DNA of 64,000 nucleotides from Eublepharis macularius (Eukaryota > Chordata > Lepidosauria > Squamata > Eublepharidae), in NCBI RefSeq assembly GCF_028583425.1, contig NC_072807.1, positions 34,353,001 to 34,417,000 on the forward strand. Direction: 5' to 3'. A program made the translations under genes and the position numbers. Numbering within the stretch: the first letter of the stretch is position 1; each line of letters begins with the position of its first letter. This document shows, one piece after another, positions 9,101 to 18,759 of this stretch. A model generated the notes under the pieces. It did no database searches. It was not told where the DNA came from and was given only the letters and a program-made list of their open reading frames with translations.

Positions 9101-12100
9101 TGCTATAGACTGTGAACGCTTGTTTTCGCTTCAATAGATTGATCCTGATGATATTTTCCACTGAAACACGAGACTTGTATTCATTTTATAACAGAGGGCT
9201 CCTGAGACCAGAGCGATTCTGAAAAGCTGCTTGTGTGAATGCACGGCAGCAGTTAAAAGAAGCCTTTCTCTGTGGAGTGCAGACACTCGAGCTGCTGTTG
9301 CTCTTATGAATGCAGCCCAAGGGGCGGGGGGCTGTGGCTCAGTAGAAGAGCCTTTGCGTGCCACGCGGAAGGTCCCGGGTTCAATCCCCAGCATCTTCAG
9401 TTAAAGAGGAACAGGTAATAGATGAGATGTGAAAAACCTCTGCATACGTCCCTGGAGAGCCGCTGCCAGTCTGAGTAGGTGATAATAGACTTTGATGCCC
9501 CAAGGGTCTGATTCAGTGGAAGACAGCTTAATGTGCGTTTGATAGGAAAAGAACGCTGCTTCTGTCTAGATGCCCAAGCGAAGTGCTAGAATGATAAGCA
9601 GAAAGGTTTTGCACCTTGGTATGCAAACCAGGCTGGGTAGACACTGGAAGAGGTGGGGGGATGGGGTGCTGAAATTTATTAACAGCCGTACCCATCCCAC
9701 TCCCCAGGAGTGCCATTTCCGGAGGGGAGGGGGAGGCTGGCTCTTTCTGGTTTAAGCCAAGTATATTCTACATAGATGCCTGTGTGTACCTCTGAGCGGG
9801 ACCGGAAATGTGGCCTACCACCCGCCCCTGGTGCTTGTTTTTTCTCTGAAGGAGAAGCTCCTGAATGTGCTGCGACCCCCCCCCCCTCTTCTTCCCTATC
9901 TGTTTTTTTTTTAATTCTACAGAAGATTCAGGTGCTGCCCCAGACAGTGTTTTACATAGCAGATGCAGAGACTTTCAGCGGCCATGAAGAGAGCCACAGT
10001 CACGGGCAAAAGAAAGGTGAGCGCTCCTTGAAAGAACTTGGCAAGGTATTAAATGGGTCGTCGGGCCGGATGACGCAAGCAGAGCCATCGTGTGACCAAA
10101 CCGGTTTGGTCCAGCGGTCGGAATGCAGGATGTGGGCACAGAGGTGGGAGGCCTGGTGTCAGGTCCCTGCTCCATCCAGTGACCCCTAGCGAGCTGGTGT
10201 TTTGCAGTAGTTCAGGGCGGTGTTTTCTGGAGGCAGTGAGGATGCATCACTGCGATGAAATGCAGCTCCTGCTCACTTCCTGATGGGCTCTGTGTCCGTT
10301 CCTGGGGGAAAAGGCCGGGTGCCTTGCAGTTAAGCTGGGCCTTCTCATCAGCTTCCTTAGCATGTATGGATTTAAAGGCCTGTCTGTCTCTCCCACTTGC
10401 ACTGCTGCGTCTGTCCCCCACAGTCTTAAACATGGACAAATTACCTTGCTTTTCAATTACAGCACGAAGGAGAAATAGTAAAGAAACAGCCGTCACATTA
10501 GAGAGATTATTGCCCGAACGATGCCAGGTCCTTGGTATAGTAGCGCCTGGGATTGTAGGTAAGCAAAAGCCCTGATGGTGCTGTCCTTTCAAGCTGTTTC
10601 TTCTTCTTTTTCTTTTAAAAGGACAGAAACGTGTGTGTGACTCTAATCTGGATTTCTCACTGGCGAAGTTCACATTCACTTGAAGCTTATATATAAGCAC
10701 CCAAACCCACTGCTCTGAAACGCCTTGTATGAACTGCCACCTCTGGCTCCTGTGATTTACACAGTAATTGTGGTTCTTTTATGACTTTCTGCAGCTTCAT
10801 GAACCTCAGCAGTTTAGCGCACGGTCCCAGCTTGAACGCAGCCATCAGTTTGGTTGTATCCCAGTACCCCATCACTGAAAGTTTCTCTTCATGACGTTGC
10901 CCCAGTTCAGAGCTAGCATAACAAAGAACAGAAGATGGAAAGGAACTGCATCGACAAAAGCTGTCCACAGCAACATCCTATACGAAGCAAGCTTACTATC
11001 AACCATGTTCCCAAGAGCAAGAATGTCTTTCCACCTTTTCCAACTGCTCTGTCTAGGGCACTTTGTAGAGGTGCAGTCATACCACTTGCCCCACAAATCA
11101 GACCGACCTCACATCACATCCATGCACTTCCCAACAAATGGGCAAATTAATTGTAAGAAAAGACATACAGTAGTTTTTAAAATCCATCACTCCCCCCGCC
11201 CCCATTAGAATGTTCTTTCTTTATTAGCCTCATCAAGTTGGGGGCTTTGCTTCTCTGATGCAGGGCATCAGGTTTTCAAAGAAGTGTCAAGAAGTCAATA
11301 CCGGCTCTTCTGTTCTTTGTCATTCTGCCACCTACGATTTAGGAGACAGCAAGAGCTGGGTGCTCCAAATGCTGCGTAGCCCCTTTGTTGAAGGGTGTGG
11401 GAGATGTTTCCTTGTATCCTGCTCTCTTTCCAAATATATCAGACCTTCTGATGTTTGCTGGAGCCTGTAAAATATTTATTCACTGAATTCTGAGATTTGT
11501 GTATGTGTGTGCGTGCGTGCCAACAAATTCATGAGCCTTCATTCTCTCACATGAGACTCCAGGTCTGCCTAACATGTCATGTTCTGTTTACACTGATGGT
11601 TCTCCAGGCTCTGGGGCAGGGATATTTCCCTAGCCCAGCTACCTGAAACCCTGCTGAATAGGAGAGGTCAAGGTTTGAACCTAGGACATTTTGCATGCAA
11701 AGTGTCTGCTATACAACTGTGCAGCCCTTTGTGCATGCTCGTGTGCGAGCAAGCCCATGTGTGTATAGCCCAAGGATGTAAAATAAAATGGTTTTCCTTC
11801 AAAATTTCCTGCTGCCCAATTATTACAAAGAGATATCTTTAGATTCTGGAGAAAGCAAAGGAATCATTCCACTAGTCTGCTCTTAACGTAAAGTGAAGCA
11901 CTGCTGCTTTCAGGCGTCATTTGCACAGCTGGCTTTAACAGCATCCTCCATCGTTATTCTCTGGTGGATGACTTTCACGGTGTCCCTTTTCCCGGTCTTA
12001 ATATACGAGACTGGATCTTTAAGATCGATGCTGCATTGAACAGACGTACAATTCTCTGCTCCAGATTTTCTCCCTGGTTCAAGTTGTTCAAGAGGGACCA

Positions 12101-15100
12101 CGGCAGAGCCTCTTATTTGACCAAAATCACCATTCCCAGTCTTGGAGTAGCTTTAACTTCTCTGAGGTTTCAAACCGTGCCCTCAGCCATTCTAGCCGGT
12201 CGTTATACACAAATAGACTGATGATTGTTTTTGTATCTGTGAAGCTTTGTTCCCCCAAGACCTTCCATACTATATTTTGTTCTGCCCTTTGCATACAGAG
12301 CCCAGAAATAAATTTCTTGGTGAAAACTTAAAAGAAATTAATTTTTCCCCTGTAATGGAAAACTAATCCCCTTCTTTCCGATTTGGATTGATACATATCT
12401 TATAAAGTAGCACAGTTCTCCCTGGCAGCTAAGAAAATCCGAGCTTGAGCTGTGCTTAACGGTTGAGACTCCTTCACCTGTGTATAACAAAGATGTTAAT
12501 GTGTTTTAATGTACTATTATGCGTTTTTAACATTATAGTTTTATTGTTGATTGTTCATGTTTTGCTTATAAGTTTGTTTGCTTGGTTGTGATGGCCTTTG
12601 GCCACACGAAACACACATGGTTCTGTTTTATTTACAAAAAGACATCCTCACTTGGTGAACTGGTAGCACTTTTGTGTCATTTCATTCTGCTTGTAAAAAT
12701 AGGATCTGTTGAAAACACAATTTACTACAGAGAAGGCCAGTTTTGTAGTAATCACAATAAATACGTCATAGCAGACTATTTTTTTGCATACTGATTGGTA
12801 TGGGGTAGGTTCTGGAAGCACTAAAGGTGATAAATTTCATCTCCATTTACATTTTCCCTTTTTCAGTCACCCCCACAGGATCTCACAGCAGTCGGCCTCT
12901 GGAAATCGAAGATGGTGAAGCAGGCTTTGCGTTATTGTTTCCAAAGATCGATGGGGTGAAGATTCAGACCTTTCACTTACATAAAGATGCAAAGTCCAGA
13001 GCCACTGATGAAGATCAATTTGCTGAAGCAGGCAAGTGTCAAGTTAAAACACGTGGGTAGTACACATTATGCTAGCTGATGTGGTTTGCAGAGCTCTTGC
13101 TGAATTTTCAGGTTTAAGGGCAATCTAGCTGTTCTCTTGGCTTCAGGCTCTGGGCTCCATATGCACAAGTCCAGAGGATTCTAGAATCTTTGTGCAATAG
13201 TAGATTCCTGATAGAGTCTCAAGGCGTGATATGGTAAAATCCTTCCTCTTTCATATCAGATATCTTTCTGTCTTTGAGTGTGTGGCCGGGGGGAGGGGGG
13301 GCAGAAGATGGAAAATAATGTGCAGGCATTAATTTCTAAGCCCTTCCACGTGTGACTGTAGCCCTGAGAGAGTGCAAAACCTGCACAGATGTGACAAGCT
13401 AGAGGCTTCTTGGATGTGAGCAGTCCACGGAGTTTCATTTCCATGTAAAAGTATGCCTGCAGCAAGCACGTGTAAAGACATCTGTCACTTCCAGACACAC
13501 GGCAAACCTGTGTGCAAGTGTGTTGCTCCATGAAATACAAAATGGCTTCAAGTGAGCGCTCAGAGCCAAGAGTGAAAGAACCGGCTTCCTTTTGGTTGAG
13601 GAAGAGAAGACTAAGGAGATGCAGGTGCCTGCTGTTTCCCAAAACCTCTCAAAGTGGTTTCCCCGTTTGCAGCTATTAGGATTAGAAGCAAAATGCCTTT
13701 CTTTTCCCCTGACGTGATTCTGGCTAAATGCCCTTTCCCAAAGAGCAGTTCACTATAGCAAAAGAAGCGGCCGATTCCTTCATAGTTTTTGTCAGGGATC
13801 CTTCGAGCACAGGATGTCCAGGCTGGAAGGGGGAAGTCGGCCGAGACGATTCTTGTGGTGCCCCTTCTCTGCAGTCTGGTTCTGCACCGTTGGGTGTCCT
13901 TCGCCCTGTCCTGTGCAGGAGTCTGATTACTGTCGGAGAAACGCTTTGTAACCAATCTCCAAGAAGCCATGACTCTGCATTTTCTTGTTAGCCTCCCTTC
14001 CCTGCGTCTGTTCATCTCACAAAGGTTCCTGAAATATTTTCTCTGTCCTCAGTTTGGAGGGGATGGTGCCAGTATTCCGATGATAATAATTACTGCGCTT
14101 ATATACCGCTCTTCTAGACAGATTAGTGCTCCACCCAGAGAGGTGAACAAGTTAGTGTTGTTATTATCCCCACAATAAAGCTGGGGCTGGGCAGAGTGGC
14201 TGACCCAAGGCCGCCTACTGAGCTCATGGCAGGAGTGGGATTCGAAGCAGCAGAGTGTTGATTCGCAGCTGAACCACTTAACTGCTGTGCTTCCGCAGCT
14301 CTTCACATCCACGCAGAACGTCCAGCTGTTTTGTTCAAAACATCGCTCTCAACTTTCTCGCCTCCTCCTAATCCCTAGCTGTTTTTTTGTCTTTTTTAAA
14401 GCAAGAATTGCCTCCCTCTACCCTCGTGAACACGCAACGTAAACAAAAGAGTATAATAGGTTTGTTGTCCAACCGAGAGCATCTCCCTTGTGAAGAGCAA
14501 CTAGTCCAACTTGTTTTTCTGGGACCTTTTTGACTGGGGGGGTTGATTTTCGGAGCCTTCCTCCAGCTCTGTGTACCTTAGATACTCGGGGTGTGTTGTT
14601 TACCTGACCGCCAAGGAGGTTGGCCATCTGCTGTATTAACAGGTTTCACATATTCCTACACGTAAAACATTAACAGTTGGTTAGGGTTGCCGAGTACGAT
14701 GTAAAATAAAACATACGGTTGCAGGCCACGTGAAACCCCTGGCAGTATAAGCTCTCGAGGAGGTCAGGAACTACTGGAAGGGTCATCATAACAACATCGA
14801 GTCTTTGAAGAGTCTTTTTGCCTTCATGTTGTGCATTCCTTTATGCTTTGAGGGGTGGGGGTGGTAATGCTAGCTTAGAAAATACAAGCTGATGGAGTCC
14901 ATCCAGCCCAGAGTTGGTGTTTCTGAGACCATTTTGCTCTTCCTGCCAAAAGGCAACATTACTTGAGTTAACTCATTTTTCTTCTCTCCTCCTCGCCCCC
15001 CCCCCTTTTGTAATCAGGCCTGAAGAATAACCCAGATCTCAGAGTGGTTCTTCTGTTTGGTTACAACACCTGGAAGTCGGGAGCAACACGTTTTCTGCAC

Positions 15101-17912
15101 CAGATTGTCAATCGCTTGAATGAAAAAAGCATCGTCTTGGCCGGGGGACACGTGGATAGCTTTACATCTCTGACTTCTGAGAAGTGGGTATCTTCAGAAA
15201 GGGTTGTTTTTTCTTGCTCTTGGCACTGGGGATGTGCTGAGAATATTTTAATTGCACAGGCCAAAGAGCAAATGGGTTGGCTTTGATTTTGCAACAGACA
15301 TAATCTGGCTGTCATCTGTTTCTGAAAATACTATTATTTTGAAAACTATCCGTTTCTGGCTCTCATGATCCGTCCCAGCCTCTGAGGCTAGAGGGGCTAA
15401 AACTTGGTCATCTGATGTAAGAGTGCAGGGTAGTGGTTAAAGTGCTGGACCAGAATCAGGGAGACCGAGGTTTGAATTCCCACTGCCGTGGAAGCTTGCT
15501 GGGTGACCTTGGGTCGCTCACACCCTCTCAGCCAGACCTACCTCGCAGGGCTGCTGTGAGGATAAATTGGAGGAGAGGAGAACATAAGCCACTTTGTGTC
15601 ACCATTGGGGAGAAAGGCAGGGTATAAATGAAGCAAATAAATAAATAAAATGAGAGAATCGATGACCCAACTTGTCTCACATAGAATGCGAGTTCCTGGT
15701 GTTGGAAGTCGAAGACAGGCTCCAGATTTTGTTTGCTCTTTGCTTGGCAAGGCTTCCTCATTAAGTTTTATTAAACTTGTCTCAGAGGTGCTGTTGAAGC
15801 TGCCAAGGATTAAATTATTGTGGGTGACCAACGTGGCTGATGGGAGGTTTGAAACTTTGTGGTCTTGAAATTTTATGATTTCGTTGAGAGCTCCCGCATC
15901 TGTCTCAAGTATGTAATGTCCCAAAAAGGTCCTTTTGGATTTAGTATTTTGCACTGATTTGGAAAATGGGAGATCTGGTTATTGGAGGGGAATGATGCTG
16001 TGTTAGTCAGAGGCCTGATGTGAAGGCATGTAGTTACTGTTTGCTGTCCCAATTGGCGTGCTGGACTAGTTAAGATCTAAAGACTCACAGAGCTAGATAG
16101 ATGTTGGAACCCTCTGTCGGCCTCACGGCTGCTCTGCGAATTGCTTGATTGACTTTGCAGAATGGCAGGTTGAGATCAGCCGTCAGTAACACGCTCTTGG
16201 GCACTCTTTTTCCAACTGCTTCATCCACACAACATGAGGCACGGAACGGGGGCTGGAGTACAAAGTTGCTCTTAATTCTTGCTACAACGGACTGATTTCA
16301 GTGTTCTTTTTTGGACCTGTCACTGCATTCGCGAGATCGCATGTCCTGGGTGGTGACTGGCATTATCAGAGCAGGTTCTCTAGAGAGGCAGTGCTTAAGT
16401 TTTCTAAATAAACAACAAAACCTAGGCGGCTTCTATGGCGATACTAGCTGCTTGGAGTATTCTACACATAAGGTACTTTTTTTGTGTGTGGCTGATCTGG
16501 GTATAACACCAGAGCTCTGGATTATTGTGCATATCAAACAACCTTTTTTTCCTTTCCCTTTGGTTGGCCTGATGAATCCATGCCGTGTGCATGGACCTTC
16601 CAAGGTCTGATAGCATGGTAATGAAGGCCAGCAGAGTTCTGGGTGATTTCCAATCCCTTGAGCATTGCCAGCACCGTTTTCAGAACAACGTGTCTCTTTT
16701 ATAAGAAGGCTAGATTATTCTACTGTATGTTTACTCTAGGCAGAGTGTGCGGGAGGGTGTCATTTCAGGTGAATTATTGTTAAATCACAGCTTTATAGCA
16801 AGTAATACGAAAGTGAGACAGATGTCTCACCACCTGCTTTTCCCCTTGTCACTTTGATGAAATCTCTTCTGAAGAGATTTCCTATGGATTGGATTGGATT
16901 GATGGTGTGTGTGGGGGGGGCAGGAGTTATAGGTCTGTTTGCTTGTTTTGAGTTTTTTATTCTAAAAGTAAAGATGAGATTTTTCAAGATTCAGAATGGT
17001 TCATGGCCTTCGAATTAGCTTCTTAGGGAAGCGAGTTCGGGATACGTGATACAGGATTGCCAGCTCTGGGTTGGGGAATTCCTGGCGATTTGGAGCCTGG
17101 TGAGGGCAGGGAGAGAAATGGCAGCTCAGCAGGGAGGCAGTGCTGGAAAGTCCACCTCCCAAAGCTGCCATTTTCTCCAGAGGAACTAATCTCTGTAGTT
17201 CAGTTGTAATTCTGGGAGAACTCCAGGCTCTGCCTGGAAATTGGCAACCCTCATTGATGCCAGCTTTTGAATAGGTATATACACTTGCAGCACAATCAAT
17301 AAGATAATAGTGTTTAGGGTTACATAATAAAGTCCAGCAAGCACGTGTCTTTTCGGGTAATAGTATCCATATTACTTTGCTTGTTTCTTAATACATTTAG
17401 TTGATTCTCTTGTATGCTTTCCAACGTGAGGCTTCTCTTCCCCCCTCTTTTTTAGTAACACTGAGGCTGCTCAATCCTGTGGCGTTGTCGGCTTGGCTTT
17501 TAGTGGACCCCAGATCCAGAGTGCCGCCGTTCTGTTAGATCAGGATGTAGTTGACGAGAGGACGGCAGAAGCGGCCATGCAGCGCCTCAAGGCTGCAGGC
17601 ATTCCCGAATACAACAGCCTTGGCTTCATGTTTGCCTGTGTCGGCCGGGGATATCAACATTACAAAACCAAAAGGAACCTCGAAGCTGATGCTTTCCGGA
17701 AGTTCTTCCCCAACGTCCCCCTCTTCGGCTTTTTTGGACACGGAGAGATAGGATGCGATCGAATTGTGACCGGGAATTTTATACTCCGGGAATGTAATAA
17801 CATAAAGGATGACCTCCGGAAATGTAATTACATAAAGGATGACCTGCTTCACGGTTACACCACAGTCATGACTCTCATCCATCTCGGTTCAGCCAAAGCA
17901 AACCAAACTTAA
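6015..17912 (+). CDS. FBXO22: FBXO22, F-box only protein 22 (whole gene, seven coding exons)
   Basis: FBXO22 is the substrate receptor of an SCF (SKP1-CUL1) ubiquitin ligase with reported substrates that include KDM4 demethylases. Exons 6015-6118, 7964-8096, 9923-10016, 10463-10558, 12867-13031, 15018-15183 and 17456-17912 sum to 1215 nt and join without a frame break into 404 residues (human: 403). Residues about 9-56 form the F-box ([13 protein letters not shown] then C-V-C-R-L-W). The rest is the FIST N and FIST C region, ending in the conserved F-F-G[14 protein letters not shown] block. The start begins M-E-P like the human protein and has a good Kozak context (G at -3, G at +4), but the N-terminus before the F-box is shorter. 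Oddities are a 10-residue duplication at 364-383 and one GC-AG intron. Confidence 0.95.
6119..7963 (+). other. FBXO22: FBXO22 intron 1
   Basis: A GT-AG intron. It holds one and a half hAT-like MITE copies (6275-6586), a fragment of the dispersed inverted-repeat family at about 6930-7060, and G-runs near 7636. From about 7061 to 7960 I see nothing recognisable; the open frames there match no known family. Confidence 0.8.
6275..6586 (+). mobile_element. hAT-like MITE ('GGGTTGCCAAC' family), one and a half copies
   Basis: A copy running from TAGGGTTGCCAACTCC to GAGGCTGGCAGCTCTA (6275-6480) is followed at once by a second right half (6481-6586) ending GGAGGTTGGCAACC. Intact copies elsewhere in the window (27964-28192, 62537-62754) carry 8-bp target duplications, which places the family with hAT-type cut-and-paste elements. 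Confidence 0.7.
7964..8096 (+). CDS. FBXO22: FBXO22 exon 2
   Basis: The acceptor is TTTGTATTTCAG and the donor GAA|GTACGT. It encodes residues 35-79, starting with the second half of the F-box ([16 protein letters not shown]) and ending E-E-E-I-E. It keeps the conserved Cys-x-Cys-Arg-Leu-Trp helix that packs against SKP1 in F-box proteins. The exon ends between codons. Confidence 0.93.
8225..8835 (+). mobile_element. CR1/L3-type LINE, 5'-truncated 3' end
   Basis: Plus-strand frames read [26 protein letters not shown], then [14 protein letters not shown] and [14 protein letters not shown]. This is the C-terminal end of the CR1/L3 reverse transcriptase ORF. The 3' end keeps 'gttggactagatggcctg' and CCCCTTCCAAC. 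The frame is interrupted several times (a shift near 8400 separates the two segments), so it is an inactive relic. It makes up most of FBXO22 intron 2. Confidence 0.85.
9327..9541 (+). mobile_element. tRNA-Ala-derived SINE
   Basis: It opens with GGGGGCTGTGGCTCAGTAGAAGAGC (A box) and has CCCGGGTTCAATCCCC (B box), an arrangement close to tRNA-Ala. A non-tRNA body follows, including CTGGAGAGCCGCTGCCAGTC and 'aagggtctgattcagt', a 3' part common in squamate SINEs. The anticodon arm is altered, so it is not a working tRNA gene. Confidence 0.75.
9923..10016 (+). CDS. FBXO22: FBXO22 exon 3
   Basis: The acceptor is AATTCTACAG and the donor AAAG|GTGAGC. It encodes residues 80-110 plus one base: [24 protein letters not shown]. 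This aligns with human R-I-L-P-H-T-V-L-Y-M-A-D-S-E-T-F and starts the FIST N region. Confidence 0.93.
10017..10462 (+). other. FBXO22: FBXO22 intron 3
   Basis: A short GT-AG intron of 446 bp ending TTTCAATTACAG. I see no repeats or extra genes in it. Confidence 0.85.
10463..10558 (+). CDS. FBXO22: FBXO22 exon 4
   Basis: The donor is GTAG|GTAAGC. It encodes residues 111-142 plus one base: [32 protein letters not shown]. This aligns with human [33 protein letters not shown]. The basic cluster at its start is conserved. Confidence 0.94.
10559..12866 (+). other. FBXO22: FBXO22 intron 4
   Basis: A GT-AG intron of 2.3 kb. Its right half is occupied by a broken LINE (about 11930-12615). From 10559 to about 11900 I recognise no gene or repeat; small open frames there look random. 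Confidence 0.8.
11930..12615 (+). mobile_element. Non-LTR retrotransposon (LINE) relic, 3' end of ORF2
   Basis: One frame ends in [15 protein letters not shown], and a second continues [12 protein letters not shown]. Together they resemble the LPSAVL-GRY and CPLY-E-R motifs at the C-terminus of reptile LINE ORF2 proteins. It ends in 'gtgatggcctttggcc', the 3' tail also found at 26190-26206. It is frame-shifted between the two segments and 5'-truncated. The clade (L2- or CR1-like) is not certain. Confidence 0.55.
12867..13031 (+). CDS. FBXO22: FBXO22 exon 5 (GC donor)
   Basis: The acceptor is TTTTTCAG. It encodes [37 protein letters not shown] through D-Q-F-A-E-A (residues 143-197 plus one base). 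The frame only joins exon 6 if the exon ends at 13031, before GCAAGT. This is a GC-AG intron with the otherwise perfect donor AG|GCAAGT. The sequence aligns with human [26 protein letters not shown]. Confidence 0.92.
13032..15017 (+). other. FBXO22: FBXO22 intron 5 (GC-AG type)
   Basis: It starts GCAAGT rather than GTAAGT and ends TTTTGTAATCAG. It contains one inverted SINE at 14081-14302. I recognise nothing in the rest (13032-14080, 14303-15017). Confidence 0.8.
14081..14302 (-). mobile_element. tRNA-type SINE (subfamily of 3892 and 4111), minus orientation
   Basis: On the minus strand it begins GAGCTGCGGAAGCACAGCAG, passes the 'cagtaggcggccttgg' block, and ends 'agaagagcggtatataagc' plus an AT-rich tail. 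It is the same subfamily as the tandem pair upstream of FBXO22. Confidence 0.7.
15018..15183 (+). CDS. FBXO22: FBXO22 exon 6
   Basis: The donor is GAGAA|GTGGGT. It encodes [31 protein letters not shown] and [19 protein letters not shown] (to residue 252 plus two bases). It aligns with human L-L-D-N-P-E-L-R-V-V-L-V-F-G-Y-N and I-I-L-A-G-G-Q-V-D. It is part of the FIST N / FIST C core. Confidence 0.94.
15423..15652 (+). mobile_element. tRNA-type SINE, near full length
   Basis: It begins GTGCAGGGTAGTGGTTAAAG, has a B-box-like GGTTTGAATTCCCAC and the block GCTGGGTGACCTTGGG. It ends 'ggcagggtataaatg' plus an AAAT-rich tail. Relatives are at 38000, 52030 and 56888 (plus) and at 41925, 47935, 49262 and 61240 (minus). 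Confidence 0.7.
17052..17253 (+). mobile_element. hAT-like MITE ('GGGTTGCCAAC' family), degraded
   Basis: It runs from an imperfect GGATTGCCAGCTCTGG end to GGAAATTGGCAACCCTC and keeps the internal 'ccattttctccag.. aactaatctctgtag' block shared with other copies. No clear target duplication was found. Confidence 0.65.
17456..17912 (+). CDS. FBXO22: FBXO22 exon 7 (last coding exon)
   Basis: It encodes residues 253-404. It contains [33 protein letters not shown] and [32 protein letters not shown], all nearly as in human and forming the FIST C domain. After I-L it has [10 protein letters not shown] twice, the second time as [10 protein letters not shown], from a 30-bp tandem duplication. It then ends with [18 protein letters not shown] and TAA. 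Human ends four residues earlier, at G-S-S-K. Confidence 0.96.
17786..17845 (+). repeat. FBXO22: 30-bp in-frame tandem duplication in FBXO22 exon 7
   Basis: The two units, 17786-17815 and 17816-17845, match at 28 of 30 bases. They encode residues 364-373 ([10 protein letters not shown]) and 374-383 ([10 protein letters not shown]). The human protein has a single R-K-C-N-E-V-K-D-D-D-L. The second unit, with Lys after Arg, looks closer to the ancestral form. Confidence 0.95.
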
Positions 17913-18753
17913 ACCTTTCTTTGTCGGTGTGCCAGCAGAGTCGCAGGGCTGCTTCCCGTTCCAGAAGCATTTAAAGAAAAAAAAACTCGGGCAGTGTACG
18001 CAGTTGCCTCTTGAGACAAAAGTGACTACTGTCCTATTGGTTTAAGATTTCTAGCTGGCATAAAATGAGTATAGGAGAGGATGAGGGCTTTTTTCCCCCT
18101 GCTTGTGTACAATTTTAAAATTGCAGATGCGTCAGTTCTGTAGCAAAAAGTTTTTTCGTTCCTGCTGCACTTGGTATTATGTTTAAATTTGTCAGGAACT
18201 ACATGTATGCGGAACTGAAATCTCAGCATTACTGTATGCGATTTGTGGACTAACTCCTACGCTGACCCAGTTCGGCGTTGAATGCCTTGTATGCTTGGTT
18301 GTTGCTTCTCTTAATGAATCTTTCAGGATGTAAATCTACTTGTCTGAACCAGGCCATCTTAGAAAATCACTCATTTTTGAAGTCAGATGACTAATATCAG
18401 TAGATGGGTAGCCAAATTAAAACACAGCATACTTTTTTCTTAGATGATTACACTGTGTACATAGGAAAGAGTAAGGACAGTCTCTAGGACTTTTCACAAA
18501 ACCTTGTGGATTACGAAGTGCCCTCAGCTTGATTGGGTGGTATTGTAAATCATAGCAGCTGCCTGAATGGTCTTTCTTTCCCTTCTCCATTATAAAGATG
18601 AGAATGTGTTAGGTTTATGTCCCAGATCCCACAGTCTGAAGCACCTTTACTTGGAAGTAAGTCTTGTTGGCTTCAGTAGGATTAGAGGGGATGTTTCTTT
18701 CCTACTCGACTGCTCACTTCTTCAGCAGTTGCTGTTTAGGATCACTTGCAGAA

Positions 18754-18759
18754 AATAAA
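18754..18759 (+). promoter_or_regulatory. FBXO22: Proximal polyadenylation signal AATAAA (FBXO22)
   Basis: An AATAAA hexamer 0.84 kb after the FBXO22 stop. It would give a short 3' UTR. Use is not proven by sequence alone. Confidence 0.5.

Larger units (their letters stand above)
8097..9922 (+). other. FBXO22: FBXO22 intron 2
   Basis: A GT-AG intron ending in a T-rich tract and CTACAG. It contains a 5'-truncated CR1/L3-type LINE (8225-8835) and a tRNA-Ala-derived SINE (9327-9541). Nothing else was recognised between them. Confidence 0.8.
15184..17455 (+). other. FBXO22: FBXO22 intron 6
   Basis: A GT-AG intron of 2.3 kb ending in a C/T tract and TTTTTTAG. It contains a SINE (15423-15652) and a degraded hAT-like MITE (17052-17253). 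Nothing else was recognised in it. Confidence 0.8.

Noticed and set aside
9327-9400. tRNA-Ala gene
   Set aside because: A and B boxes are present but the anticodon arm is altered and a SINE body follows directly.
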